A stretch of 64,000 nucleotides of DNA, from positions 3,038,001 through 3,102,000 of the forward strand of contig NZ_AP021874.1 in the NCBI RefSeq assembly GCF_009688945.1, in the 5' to 3' direction. The translations under genes were made by a program, and so were the position numbers. Shown piece after piece: positions 35,214 to 43,065 of the stretch. This DNA is from Desulfosarcina alkanivorans. Lineage in GTDB: Bacteria > Desulfobacterota > Desulfobacteria > Desulfobacterales > Desulfosarcinaceae. Within the stretch, counting starts at the first letter, position 1. Every line of letters begins with the position of its first letter. The notes beneath the pieces were generated by a model. It did no database searches. It had not been told where the DNA came from and saw only the letters and a program-made list of their open reading frames with translations.

Positions 35214-35231
35214 ATAATCGTATACGATTAT
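35214..35231. promoter_or_regulatory. Perfect 18-bp palindrome, probable GntR operator of the GRE operon
   Basis: ATAATCGTATACGATTAT is fully self-complementary and contains the GTATAC core of FadR/FCD-type GntR operators. It lies 30-47 bp upstream of the GRE start codon. On the minus strand it occupies the spacer between TTGAAT and the AT-rich TATTATAAT, so bound repressor would block RNA polymerase. The operon's own GntR gene is the likely ligand. Confidence 0.72.
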
Positions 35232-35449
35232 GATTCAATTAATGAAATCGGCTGCAATCTGTCAAGCCTTTTTACATGCATGACATGGGGAAAGCGTTGC
35301 CAATATATTGATGGTAGACGGCAGCCGTCGAGATGGCTGGCCGGCAGCGATGGCGGGGGAGCCTTGCTTTCATCGGGTGATTCGGATAGGGTGCCCGGCA
35401 TTGAATCCCACGCCAACCTTGAGTTCAATCACCGAAAGGGAGCGGAGCC

Positions 35450-36613
35450 ATGACACCACTGACATTATCGGAAAAAATCAGGCGCGCCACCGGCGTTATC
35501 TGCAGGCAGGGGCTGGTTCAATTTCCGGTCACCGACACGGCCGTCGCCATCATCCGGCAGGTCGTGGGGGACCAAGAAGATGAATTGGACCTGATCGATG
35601 CCTTCCGTGAGCGGCCGTCCCAGACCATGGACCAGCTGGTTGCGTCGAGCGGACTTTCGGAGGCGGCCATCACGCGGCTGACCGACAGCCTGGCCGGAAA
35701 AGGGCTGGTGTTCAATCAGCCCAGTTCCAGCGGGATCATGGTTTACCGCCTCCTGCCGCTGATGATGGTCGGGCTGATGGAGTACCGGTTCATGGGCGAG
35801 CTGACCGGCAGCGACGGGGAAAAAGCCCTCGCCGGACTCTTTGAACGGCTGCTGGCGGAACTGCGGGAGCAGACCCAGGGCAATTACGACGCCCTGATGC
35901 CCCTGTTCGCGGCGGCCCCGGCCATCGACCGGACCGTGCCGGCCGACCGGACGGCCGAGGGCCGGAAGATCCGGGTGATCCCGGTGGAAAAGCCCGTCGA
36001 GGGGGCCGACGAGGTCATCCTGCCCAGCCAGACGGTCGAAGCCATCATCAACAAGTTCGACGACATCGCCGTGGGCCACTGCTTCTGCCGCCAGCGCCGC
36101 AGCCTGCTGGGAGAACCGTGCAGCACCAACGCACCGGTGTTGAACTGTTTTTCATTCGGCAAATCCGCACGCCACACCAGCGCCCAGGGCTTTGCCAAAA
36201 AAGTCACCCGCGAAGAAGCCCTCCGGATTCTCAGGGAAGCCCAGCAGGCCGGCCTGATCCACAAGGCCTTTCACCCCGGATCCCGGGAATCCAGCCCGGA
36301 AACCAGCATCTGCAACTGCTGCAAGGATTGCTGCGACACCCTGCGGCTCTGGCGGGACGGCAGCCTGCCGATGATCAATTCCACCTACCACCTGTCCGTC
36401 ATCGACCGCGATGCCTGCAGCGGGTGCGGCACCTGCCTTGAATGGTGCCCCACCGATGCCATCGAGATCGACGAAGACGGTGTGGCCCGGCGGGATGAAA
36501 ACGCCTGCCTCGGATGCGGGGTCTGCGCCCGGTTCTGCCCGGAATCGGCGATTTCGCTCCAGGAGGGTTTTCGCAAGGTCTTCATCCTGCCGCCCCGGCT
36601 GCGCAGCGCGTAA
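35450..36613 (+). CDS. Winged-helix / 2x[4Fe-4S] ferredoxin-domain protein
   Basis: 387 residues. The N-terminal about 110 residues look like a winged helix (TMDQLVASSGLSEAAITRLTDSLAGKGLV as landmark). A central Cys-rich part (HCFCRQRRSLLGEPC, then CNCCKDCC) precedes a C-terminal bacterial ferredoxin domain with CSGCGTCLEWC and CLGCGVCARFC, so two 4Fe-4S clusters are expected. GGGAGCGG lies upstream of the ATG. It diverges from the GRE operon with 265 bp between the starts and may share its operator region. Proteins of this build are common in sulfate reducers; the role is unknown, perhaps electron transfer linked to redox sensing. Confidence 0.8.
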   Translation: MTPLTLSEKIRRATGVICRQGLVQFPVTDTAVAIIRQVVGDQEDELDLIDAFRERPSQTMDQLVASSGLSEAAITRLTDSLAGKGLVFNQPSSSGIMVYRLLPLMMVGLMEYRFMGELTGSDGEKALAGLFERLLAELREQTQGNYDALMPLFAAAPAIDRTVPADRTAEGRKIRVIPVEKPVEGADEVILPSQTVEAIINKFDDIAVGHCFCRQRRSLLGEPCSTNAPVLNCFSFGKSARHTSAQGFAKKVTREEALRILREAQQAGLIHKAFHPGSRESSPETSICNCCKDCCDTLRLWRDGSLPMINSTYHLSVIDRDACSGCGTCLEWCPTDAIEIDEDGVARRDENACLGCGVCARFCPESAISLQEGFRKVFILPPRLRSA

Positions 36614-36663
36614 ATAGCCCCGCGGGATACGGCCGATGGTTTAAACTGAAGGACCGGTCCGCG

Positions 36664-37143
36664 TTAGGGTGTCTGGCGATACCCGGTATCGTCGTAATAC
36701 GTCACCCGTTCCGGCCGGCTGTCCCCATTGCCTTCAATTGCATGGGCCAGCTGATCCTCGCTGTCGTCCGGCTCTGGACGAATCGGGTCGACGGCCTTCA
36801 ATTCATGGGATTGCGGCGGGGTTGCCGCCACCAGTTTGAATTCGTCGGAGGGTATGAAGGACAGGCTCCCCGGCGCCTTGGGGACGTGCAGCTGATAGGG
36901 TTCGGCAATCTCGGCCATGTCCGATTCATTGCCATCCTTGTCGATGGCCGTCACGCCAAACATGACCGGTCCGTCCGACAGGGTGACATCATCGGGAAGG
37001 GCGATCTCGGTGACGTTGCCCACCTTGATGAATTTGGAATCGTAACCGACGACGGTGCCCTTTGACCAGTAAAGCTTATAGCCGATGACCGTGTCTGAAT
37101 CAGAAGCGTCCCAGGATAACTTGTATTTCCGAATCTTAGCCAT
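36664..37143 (-). CDS. Fibronectin type III-like domain protein
   Basis: 159 residues. The first about 85 residues follow an FnIII pattern (LSWDASDSDTVIGYKLYW, then FGVTAIDKDGNESDMAE). The acidic C-terminal tail is probably disordered. No signal peptide is visible. The function is unknown; related proteins in sulfate reducers are also uncharacterised. Confidence 0.65.
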   Translation of the reverse strand: MAKIRKYKLSWDASDSDTVIGYKLYWSKGTVVGYDSKFIKVGNVTEIALPDDVTLSDGPVMFGVTAIDKDGNESDMAEIAEPYQLHVPKAPGSLSFIPSDEFKLVAATPPQSHELKAVDPIRPEPDDSEDQLAHAIEGNGDSRPERVTYYDDTGYRQTP

Positions 37144-37521
37144 TGAGCCCCCCTCCCTGCATCAGCGGGTTGAACAATCAGGTGCCGGTGTGATGAAATG
37201 CGCATGCGGCCATGTTCTTTGTCTGAGAAGCGACGACACTGGTGTAGTATGCCGTCATCTGCCTGTCAACCATCCACCGCTTCCGGTTCAGTATCGCTGG
37301 TACGGATCCGAAAAAAAGGGCCCGAAAAGGACTGCCATGTCATTTTTTCCACCCTTGCTGTGCATGATTGTTGACGATTCTGGAAAGTTCTGTCTGGATG
37401 CATTCAACCTTAGCTTTTGTAATCATTAGGTTATTTAGAAATTTCTCCAGGAAGGCCCATTTTGTGCTTTACCATTGGGGACACGACGGTCAATCCCTTT
37501 AGGAAAGGATCCATCAAACGA
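37144..37521. other. Intergenic region before the protease gene
   Basis: About 380 bases between divergent genes. No RNA gene or repeat was recognised; short open frames here lack ribosome sites and family features. Confidence 0.4.
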
Positions 37522-38367
37522 ATGCACGTATTTTTCAACCTTTACAATGCCGGGATTTCGCTTCTGGTCTGGTCCCTGATCGTTTCAGGCCTTCATGCCC
37601 CCCTGTGCGAGGCGACCCCCCACCACCCCCGGGAAGCGGCGTTTCCAAGCGGCCCTGAAACGAATCCAACGGAAGGCAATGGCCGGGCCCCGGCCGCCGT
37701 TGCTGTGGTGTCAGAATCCGTCGGGACCGCGTGGCCGATGGCCTGCGGTTATCTGGTCACCAACAACCATGTGGTTTCGGATGCCGAATCGATCACCCTT
37801 ATCGATCGGGCCGGCACGGCGTTTATCGCCTGGCCGGTGCTTCAGGATGAAATGCACGACATCGCGTTTTTGGAAGTGGCCGATGAAAAGGCCCTGCCCC
37901 CCGCCCTGCCCCTGGCCGGTTCCCCGACGGACCTCGATACCCGCGTGTTTACCGTGGGGTTCCCCGCTGAAGAACAATCGGTTCAGGGCCCCAGGCGATC
38001 CCAGGGCCGAATTTGCGGGTTACAGGGCACAGGCGCAGACGATGCCAGCTATCGGACCAGTGTTTCTGTTCGTCATGGCAACAGCGGCGGGCCTCTGATG
38101 AATTTGACCGGTGAGGTGGTCGGCGTGGTCAGATCGATGCTGGCCTACCGTGACGCCGCATCCGAACAGGTGCATGTCCTGGAAAACGCGAGCTGTGCCG
38201 TAAAGGTCGATGCCGTAAAATCGCTGCTTCAATTCCTTCCGCAAAAAAAACCGGCGCTGAGGCCTATGGCCGATACGGCCGGCGATACGGAGGCGCTCTA
38301 CGATGCGGTATCGGATTCGGTACTGCGAGTGGTGGCCCGACGCTGGGAGAGTGCTCCCGTCGACTGA
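37522..38367 (+). CDS. Trypsin-like (S1) serine protease, exported
   Basis: 281 residues from the ATG at 37522 (MHVFFNL). A signal peptide with hydrophobic residues about 10-22 precedes a chymotrypsin-fold domain. The catalytic triad is His83 (VTNNHVV), Asp113 (MHDIAFL) and Ser188 (GNSGGPL). There is no PDZ domain, so it is not a classic DegP. It is probably periplasmic. Beyond the stop, a second frame stays open for about 120 codons (38340-38700), so a frameshifted C-terminal extension is possible. Confidence 0.85.
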   Translation: MHVFFNLYNAGISLLVWSLIVSGLHAPLCEATPHHPREAAFPSGPETNPTEGNGRAPAAVAVVSESVGTAWPMACGYLVTNNHVVSDAESITLIDRAGTAFIAWPVLQDEMHDIAFLEVADEKALPPALPLAGSPTDLDTRVFTVGFPAEEQSVQGPRRSQGRICGLQGTGADDASYRTSVSVRHGNSGGPLMNLTGEVVGVVRSMLAYRDAASEQVHVLENASCAVKVDAVKSLLQFLPQKKPALRPMADTAGDTEALYDAVSDSVLRVVARRWESAPVD

Positions 38368-38762
38368 CGGCCCCACCGGAGCATGAATCAGACCGGACCG
38401 CCATCGACAGCGTCTTCGCCCCCCTGCGCGCATCCCCCCGGGCCATCGTTTTAAAAGCGCTCCGGCGGCCCCCCATTCAGCGATTGCAGGCCAGGTTTGA
38501 CGGTCGACCCAACGGTCGGCCGCTGGCCCGCCACCGGGTGCGCGATATGCTCACCTGCCTGCGCCAAATCCCCCGAGAGGCGCAAACGGCCCCTGCGGGC
38601 CGGCATCCTCGAATATTTTTTTTATACATACATTTCAATTGGTTTACTTCGAATACGACCATGGCAGGCGCACCATGGCAAACGATTTGCTCATGGGAAA
38701 GGGCGAGGTCTGTTACAGCGCAAACCCAATAAACCCATACGACATCTTTTGGAGGTATCAAT
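38368..38762. other. Intergenic region, possible remnant of a longer protease gene
   Basis: Plus-strand sequence in the frame PPEHESDRTAIDSVFAPL... is open across most of this GC-rich stretch and would join the protease frame by one shift near 38360. No family was recognised, so no gene is called. From 38610 it becomes AT-rich and probably holds the promoter of the lipoprotein gene. Confidence 0.35.
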
Positions 38763-39920
38763 ATGAAATCGAATGCACACAGGATCTTTGCCGTTTTGCT
38801 TCTGGCAACGTTTTCCGTCTGGGTCGGCTGCTCCCATAACGCACCGCCCGAACTGAGCAACCTGCAGAAGGAACTGAACGAAAAAGAAAACGAAATCAAC
38901 CGCCTGGCCAGCGAAAACAGCAAAAAAGACAGTGAGATAAGCTTGTTGGCCAACGAAAACAGCAAAAAAGACAATCAGCTGAAAGCCTACGAGGAGCGGA
39001 TTGACCAGCAGGCCAAAAACGCTGCCATGCAGGACGCATCTTCTCCGGAGGCATCCTTGTACCCCCCCGAGGCCAACCCGGGCGAGTGCTTTGCAAGGGT
39101 CTTTGTTCCGCCCACCTATGCAACGGCATCCGAACGCGTACTCACACGCAGCGCCTCCGAACGACTGGAGATCGTCCCGGCCCGTTATGAATGGGTGGAG
39201 GAAAAAGTGATGGTCAAAGCCGCCTCGGAGCGCATCGAAGTGATTCCCGCCAAATACGGGTGGAAAGAGGAGCAGGTTTTGGTCAAAGCCGCCTCGAGCC
39301 GACTGGAGCAGATTCCCGCCAAGTACGAGCGGGTGGAAAGCAAAGTGCTGGCCAAAGAGGCCCATGTGGTGTGGAAAAAAGGACGGGGGCCGATCGAAAA
39401 GGTCGACAACACAACCGGAGAAATCATGTGCCTCGTAGAGGTGCCGGCTTCCTACAAGACCGTCAAAAAGACGGTCATGGTCACCCCCCCGGGAACCCGC
39501 AAGGTCGATATCCCGGCGGAATTCAAGACCGTCAGGAAGCGGGTGATGCTCGAACCGCCCCAGGAACGCACCATCACCATTCCGGCCGAGTATGAAACGG
39601 TCAAGGTCCGCAAGATGGTATCCGGTCCCCAGGAACGCAGAATCCCGGTGGCGGAAGAATACCAGACCGTGACGAAAACCGTAAAAACTGACGACGGCCA
39701 CATGGAATGGCGCCGCATCATGTGCGAGACCAACGTGACGCCCGACGTCGTCACCAACATTCAGCGGACGCTTCACAATGCCGGGTATGACCCCGGACCG
39801 ATCGACGGCGTGCTGGGCCGGCAGACAGCGTCCGCACTCAAATCCTACCAGCGGGATCATCGGATGGCGGAAGGCGGTTTGACATACGAAACCGTCAAAA
39901 AGCTGGGAATAACGCTGTAA
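38763..39920 (+). CDS. Coiled-coil lipoprotein with tandem repeats and peptidoglycan-binding domain
   Basis: 385 residues. A lipoprotein signal (lipobox VGC, Cys22) is followed by a coiled coil (about 30-80, with tandem NEKENEINRLASENSKKDSEI-type heptads). A central region repeats the unit R-x3-IPAxYxxVxxxVxxKxA at least three times and then VPxxYKTVKKxVMVxPP-type units. The C-terminal PG_binding_1 domain (about 325-380) has RTLHNAGYDPGPIDGVLG. It likely tethers the outer membrane to the cell wall. TTGGAGG precedes the ATG and a strong terminator follows. Confidence 0.83.
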   Translation: MKSNAHRIFAVLLLATFSVWVGCSHNAPPELSNLQKELNEKENEINRLASENSKKDSEISLLANENSKKDNQLKAYEERIDQQAKNAAMQDASSPEASLYPPEANPGECFARVFVPPTYATASERVLTRSASERLEIVPARYEWVEEKVMVKAASERIEVIPAKYGWKEEQVLVKAASSRLEQIPAKYERVESKVLAKEAHVVWKKGRGPIEKVDNTTGEIMCLVEVPASYKTVKKTVMVTPPGTRKVDIPAEFKTVRKRVMLEPPQERTITIPAEYETVKVRKMVSGPQERRIPVAEEYQTVTKTVKTDDGHMEWRRIMCETNVTPDVVTNIQRTLHNAGYDPGPIDGVLGRQTASALKSYQRDHRMAEGGLTYETVKKLGITL

Positions 39921-39962
39921 TCAAAGGCACCCCGATCACTGATGTGGGACCTGACCGTAACA

Positions 39963-39998
39963 AGTCCCCCTGGCCGGCGCCGGTCAGGGGGACTTTTT
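39963..39998 (+). terminator. Intrinsic terminator of the lipoprotein gene
   Basis: AGTCCCCCTG pairs with CAGGGGGACT around a GC-rich inner loop, followed by TTTTT. It lies 43 bases after the stop. Confidence 0.88.
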
Positions 39999-40047
39999 CG
40001 TTGCACGGACCGCCAGGGATCCTGTGGCGGGGTCCGCCGAAGCGGAT

Positions 40048-41325
40048 TCAGCGTGCGGTCAACTTGATTTCAATGCGTCGGTTTTTGCGGTAGGCCGCCG
40101 GCGTGTCGGCCGGATCGAGGGGGTGGAACTTACTGAAACCGGCCGCGGCCATGTGGGATTCGGGAATGCCCTGGGTAGACAGAAAGCGAACCACCGAGAC
40201 GGCCCGGCTGGTGGACAGCTCCCAGTTGGAGGGAAACCGGCCGGAAGTCACCGGCACCCGATCGGTGTGGCCGTCAATCCTCAGGATCCAGTCGATCTCC
40301 GGCGGAATCCTGCCGGCCAGGTCGTTGAGGGTCGCGGCCAGCTGGGTGAGATGCCGGGTGCCCGCTTCTCCAAGTGCCGCCGAGCCGGATGAAAAGAGCA
40401 GTTCGGCCTGGAAGACGAAGCGGTCCCCCTCGATGCGGATGAGGGGGTTGTCACCCAGCACCGTTCTCAGGCGGCCGAAGAATTCCGAGCGATAGGATTC
40501 CAGTGTGTTGATCCGGCGGGCCAGCGCCAGGTTGAGGCGTTTGCCCAGATCCTTGATTTCCGTATCCTTGCCGGCGCTCTCGCTGCGGGCCAGGTCCAGG
40601 GCGCGACTGATCTTTTCCAGCCGGGCCTTCAGAGCGGCGACGCTCTGGTTCAACCGCGCGATCTGGGCCCTCGCGCTGGCGGACAGGCGGCGCTCCTCAC
40701 CAAGGGCCTGCTTCTGTTCGCCGATCAGCGCGGTGAGGGCCTGGATGCGGATCTGCTTTTCCTCGATGGTCCGCTGGGCCAGCAGGGTGCGCTCCCGGGC
40801 GTCGGCCATACCGGCCTCCAGGGATTTGGAACGGTCCCGCAGGGCCCCGATCTCAGCCCGGCCGGATTGCAGTGCGGTGGACATGCTGCCGATGCGCGCC
40901 TCCAGTTCCCGGCGCAGGCGCCGCAGGGCATCGATGTCTTCCTGCAGGCTCCCGATCAACATCAGCTGCTGAGCGATCCGCGCCTGATCCGCCTCGGCAC
41001 CGGACGCCATCGCCGCGACCCGGTCATCGAGCATCGCTTTGGTGTCGGTGAGCATGCTGACGGTAACGGAAAGTTCGGCCGCATCGGCCGCCAGCCGGCG
41101 GTTGCGCTCTTCTTCGAGGCCCAGATGGAAGGTCAGTTCGTCGACCTGGCGCTGCAGGACGGCCAGCTCGCTCTCCTGGCCGGAAAGGACCTGGCTCAAC
41201 AGGAATTGGGCGACGGAGAAGATCAGAACGAGAAAGATGACCACCATGAGAAGCGCGCTGAGCGCGTCCACATAACCGGGCCAGACATTGAAGGTGCGCG
41301 GGGAACGCTTGGCGATGGCGGACAT
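40048..41325 (-). CDS. OmpA/MotB-domain protein with long coiled coil
   Basis: 425 residues. A short cytoplasmic N-terminus and one TM helix (about 22-42, VDALSALLMVVIFLVLIFS as landmark) start like MotB. A coiled coil of about 200 residues (60-265) and a C-terminal OmpA domain (about 300-422: FSSGSAALGEAG, DGHTDRVPV, NWELSTSRAVSVVRFL, NRRIEIKL) follow. It should anchor a proton-driven stator to peptidoglycan. It begins 3 bases after the MotA/ExbB-like gene. No flagellar or Tol gene is near. Confidence 0.87.
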   Translation of the reverse strand: MSAIAKRSPRTFNVWPGYVDALSALLMVVIFLVLIFSVAQFLLSQVLSGQESELAVLQRQVDELTFHLGLEEERNRRLAADAAELSVTVSMLTDTKAMLDDRVAAMASGAEADQARIAQQLMLIGSLQEDIDALRRLRRELEARIGSMSTALQSGRAEIGALRDRSKSLEAGMADARERTLLAQRTIEEKQIRIQALTALIGEQKQALGEERRLSASARAQIARLNQSVAALKARLEKISRALDLARSESAGKDTEIKDLGKRLNLALARRINTLESYRSEFFGRLRTVLGDNPLIRIEGDRFVFQAELLFSSGSAALGEAGTRHLTQLAATLNDLAGRIPPEIDWILRIDGHTDRVPVTSGRFPSNWELSTSRAVSVVRFLSTQGIPESHMAAAGFSKFHPLDPADTPAAYRKNRRIEIKLTAR

Positions 41326-41328
41326 GGC

Positions 41329-42216
41329 TCAGGCACCCGCCGCCGCAACCGCGCGCTTGCCGGTCGGGCGCACGGCGGGAGACCGGTCCGACAGCACCCG
41401 GGCGACCATGCGGTTGTTCTCGCGAAGCTCCCGGGTCATCAGGACCAGCTGGTCCTTGATATCCCCGGAGCCCTCCTGCGACGGCAGCACGCCCAGTCCC
41501 GTTGCGCGCCCCTCTGACGTGTCGATCAGATGCGTGACCCCGGAAAGCCACTCCTCGAGTTCATTGAAGAAGCGGTTCTGGGCATGCCCCGCCTGGAGAT
41601 CGATAAATCCGAGCACCAGCGAACCGCCGAGCCCGAACAGCGAAGAACTGAAGGCCGTCCCCATGCCGCTCAGGGGCCCCTGCAGACCGGCCTTGAGGTT
41701 CTCGAACACCGCTGAAAAATCGTTGCGGGCCACCTCCAGCCCCTCGATGACCTGCCAGACCGACGAGATGGTCCCCAGAAGTCCCCAGAAAGTCCCCAAC
41801 AGGCCCAGGAACACCAGGAGACCGATCATATAGCGGGACACTTCGCGTGATTCGTCCAGGCGCCCGCGGATCCCGTCCAGAACGGTCCGCATGGAAAACG
41901 CCGAGAGGGAGAAATGATCCCGGTTGAGCCCTTCCAGCTGTTTGGCCAGGGGCTTCATCAGGCGGGTGGGATCGGAAACCGAAATGCCGATGTTGCCTGT
42001 GCGGAACATCTTGATCCAGCGCAGCTCCGGCTCCAGGGCAAACACCTGGCGCATGTTGATGGCGATGCCGGTAACCAGGGCCGCCAGGATCAGCAGGTTG
42101 AACCCCCAGTTGGCCATGAAGGCCATTTTCAGGGGGACGAACATCAGCAGGCAGACAACGGCGACAATCGCCAGATAGAGGGTCATCCAAAACAGTTGAT
42201 GGCGCGGGTGGTTCAT
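41329..42216 (-). CDS. MotA/TolQ/ExbB-family proton channel protein
   Basis: 295 residues from the ATG at 42216, which follows AAGGGAG. Two N-terminal TM helices and the paired pore helices GLLVFLGLLGTFWGLLGTI and SGMGTAFSSSLFGLGGSLVLG match the MotA_ExbB domain. It forms a stator unit with the OmpA/MotB-like partner directly downstream. The energised process is unknown. The absence of helicase or nuclease genes argues against a Zorya defence locus. Confidence 0.87.
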   Translation of the reverse strand: MNHPRHQLFWMTLYLAIVAVVCLLMFVPLKMAFMANWGFNLLILAALVTGIAINMRQVFALEPELRWIKMFRTGNIGISVSDPTRLMKPLAKQLEGLNRDHFSLSAFSMRTVLDGIRGRLDESREVSRYMIGLLVFLGLLGTFWGLLGTISSVWQVIEGLEVARNDFSAVFENLKAGLQGPLSGMGTAFSSSLFGLGGSLVLGFIDLQAGHAQNRFFNELEEWLSGVTHLIDTSEGRATGLGVLPSQEGSGDIKDQLVLMTRELRENNRMVARVLSDRSPAVRPTGKRAVAAAGA

Positions 42217-42543
42217 CGGGCTCCCTTTGTGTCGGTCCGTGATCGACGTGCACGGTCCGGGTTGCATGTTTTCAATCGGGGCGGGCACCGACCCGCTTGC
42301 AGAAATATTATCAAATAGCATGCCACATCCGGGGTCTTAGATTTCACATGGAATATCAAAGCGTTGGAAAAGGGGGCGCCGAAAGTCCGCCGGCGGCTTG
42401 ACGAGGGGCGTCAGAAAGCGGTCACCATCCCGGAGACGGCGCCTCAATTTTTTGACGAAGAGACCGATATAGGAAACAGGACAAATAAATTTTTCCGCGT
42501 CACCCTGCCAGACGGGTACTGCGGAAACAGGAGTGTGTTGGAG

Positions 42544-42891
42544 ATGACCCTGAGATTTACCGTTTTCGTCTTTATCTTTCTGTCGATGGCCGCCATGCCG
42601 GCAGCGGCCACGCAGACAGCCGTTATTCCCGCCTATGCATGCGTATCGGCGTCTCCTTCGTCAATGAAAGCCTATCAGCGCTTTATCGACAGCCAGAACA
42701 ATGCCGCCGCAAAAAAACTGCTTCGTTCCAGAAAAATCTTTCTTTCACCGCGTGACATCAAGGTGGAAGTGGTGGCGGTTGACGATAACATCGCCAAGGT
42801 GAGGCTGAGCCGCCTGGATGAAAACGCCCGGCCGGTCACGCTGTATTTCTGGACACCGGCCGAACAGTTGAAATTGATACCACCGCAATAA
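42544..42891 (+). CDS. Secreted hypothetical protein, 115 aa
   Basis: A signal peptide (hydrophobic residues 2-16, cut near AAA-TQ) is followed by a small domain ending in LYFWTPAEQLKLIPPQ. One Cys (in YACVSA) is present. The frame is open upstream to 42364 but the ATG at 42544 gives the signal sequence. No family is recognised. Confidence 0.6.
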   Translation: MTLRFTVFVFIFLSMAAMPAAATQTAVIPAYACVSASPSSMKAYQRFIDSQNNAAAKKLLRSRKIFLSPRDIKVEVVAVDDNIAKVRLSRLDENARPVTLYFWTPAEQLKLIPPQ

Positions 42892-43007
42892 AGCCGTCCG
42901 CCCTGCTTCGGGAATCAACAACGGCACTGCCTCTTACATGGGTCAGAAACGGGACCTGGACATCCAGGGACGGCCGCCACGCTCAAAACATCCCTGCCCC
43001 GCAATCG

Positions 43008-43041
43008 AAAAAAAGGCAGGGTCGAAATCATCGACCCTGCC
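43008..43041 (-). terminator. Intrinsic terminator of the beta-helix gene
   Basis: On the minus strand GGCAGGGTCGA pairs with TCGACCCTGCC around a 5-base loop, followed by seven T. It lies 25 bases after the stop at 43066. Confidence 0.9.
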
Positions 43042-43065
43042 TCGCCGTCTTCTTTGCAAATAGCC

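Noticed and set aside
38691..39860. 389-codon minus-strand open frame
   Set aside because: It is antisense to the lipoprotein gene, which has a good ribosome site, a lipobox and a recognisable peptidoglycan-binding domain.
40048..42216. Zorya anti-phage defence system (ZorA/ZorB)
   Set aside because: Only the MotA/ExbB and OmpA parts are present. No ZorC, ZorD or ZorE type gene is next to them, and the long coil is in the OmpA partner rather than in the ZorA-like tail.
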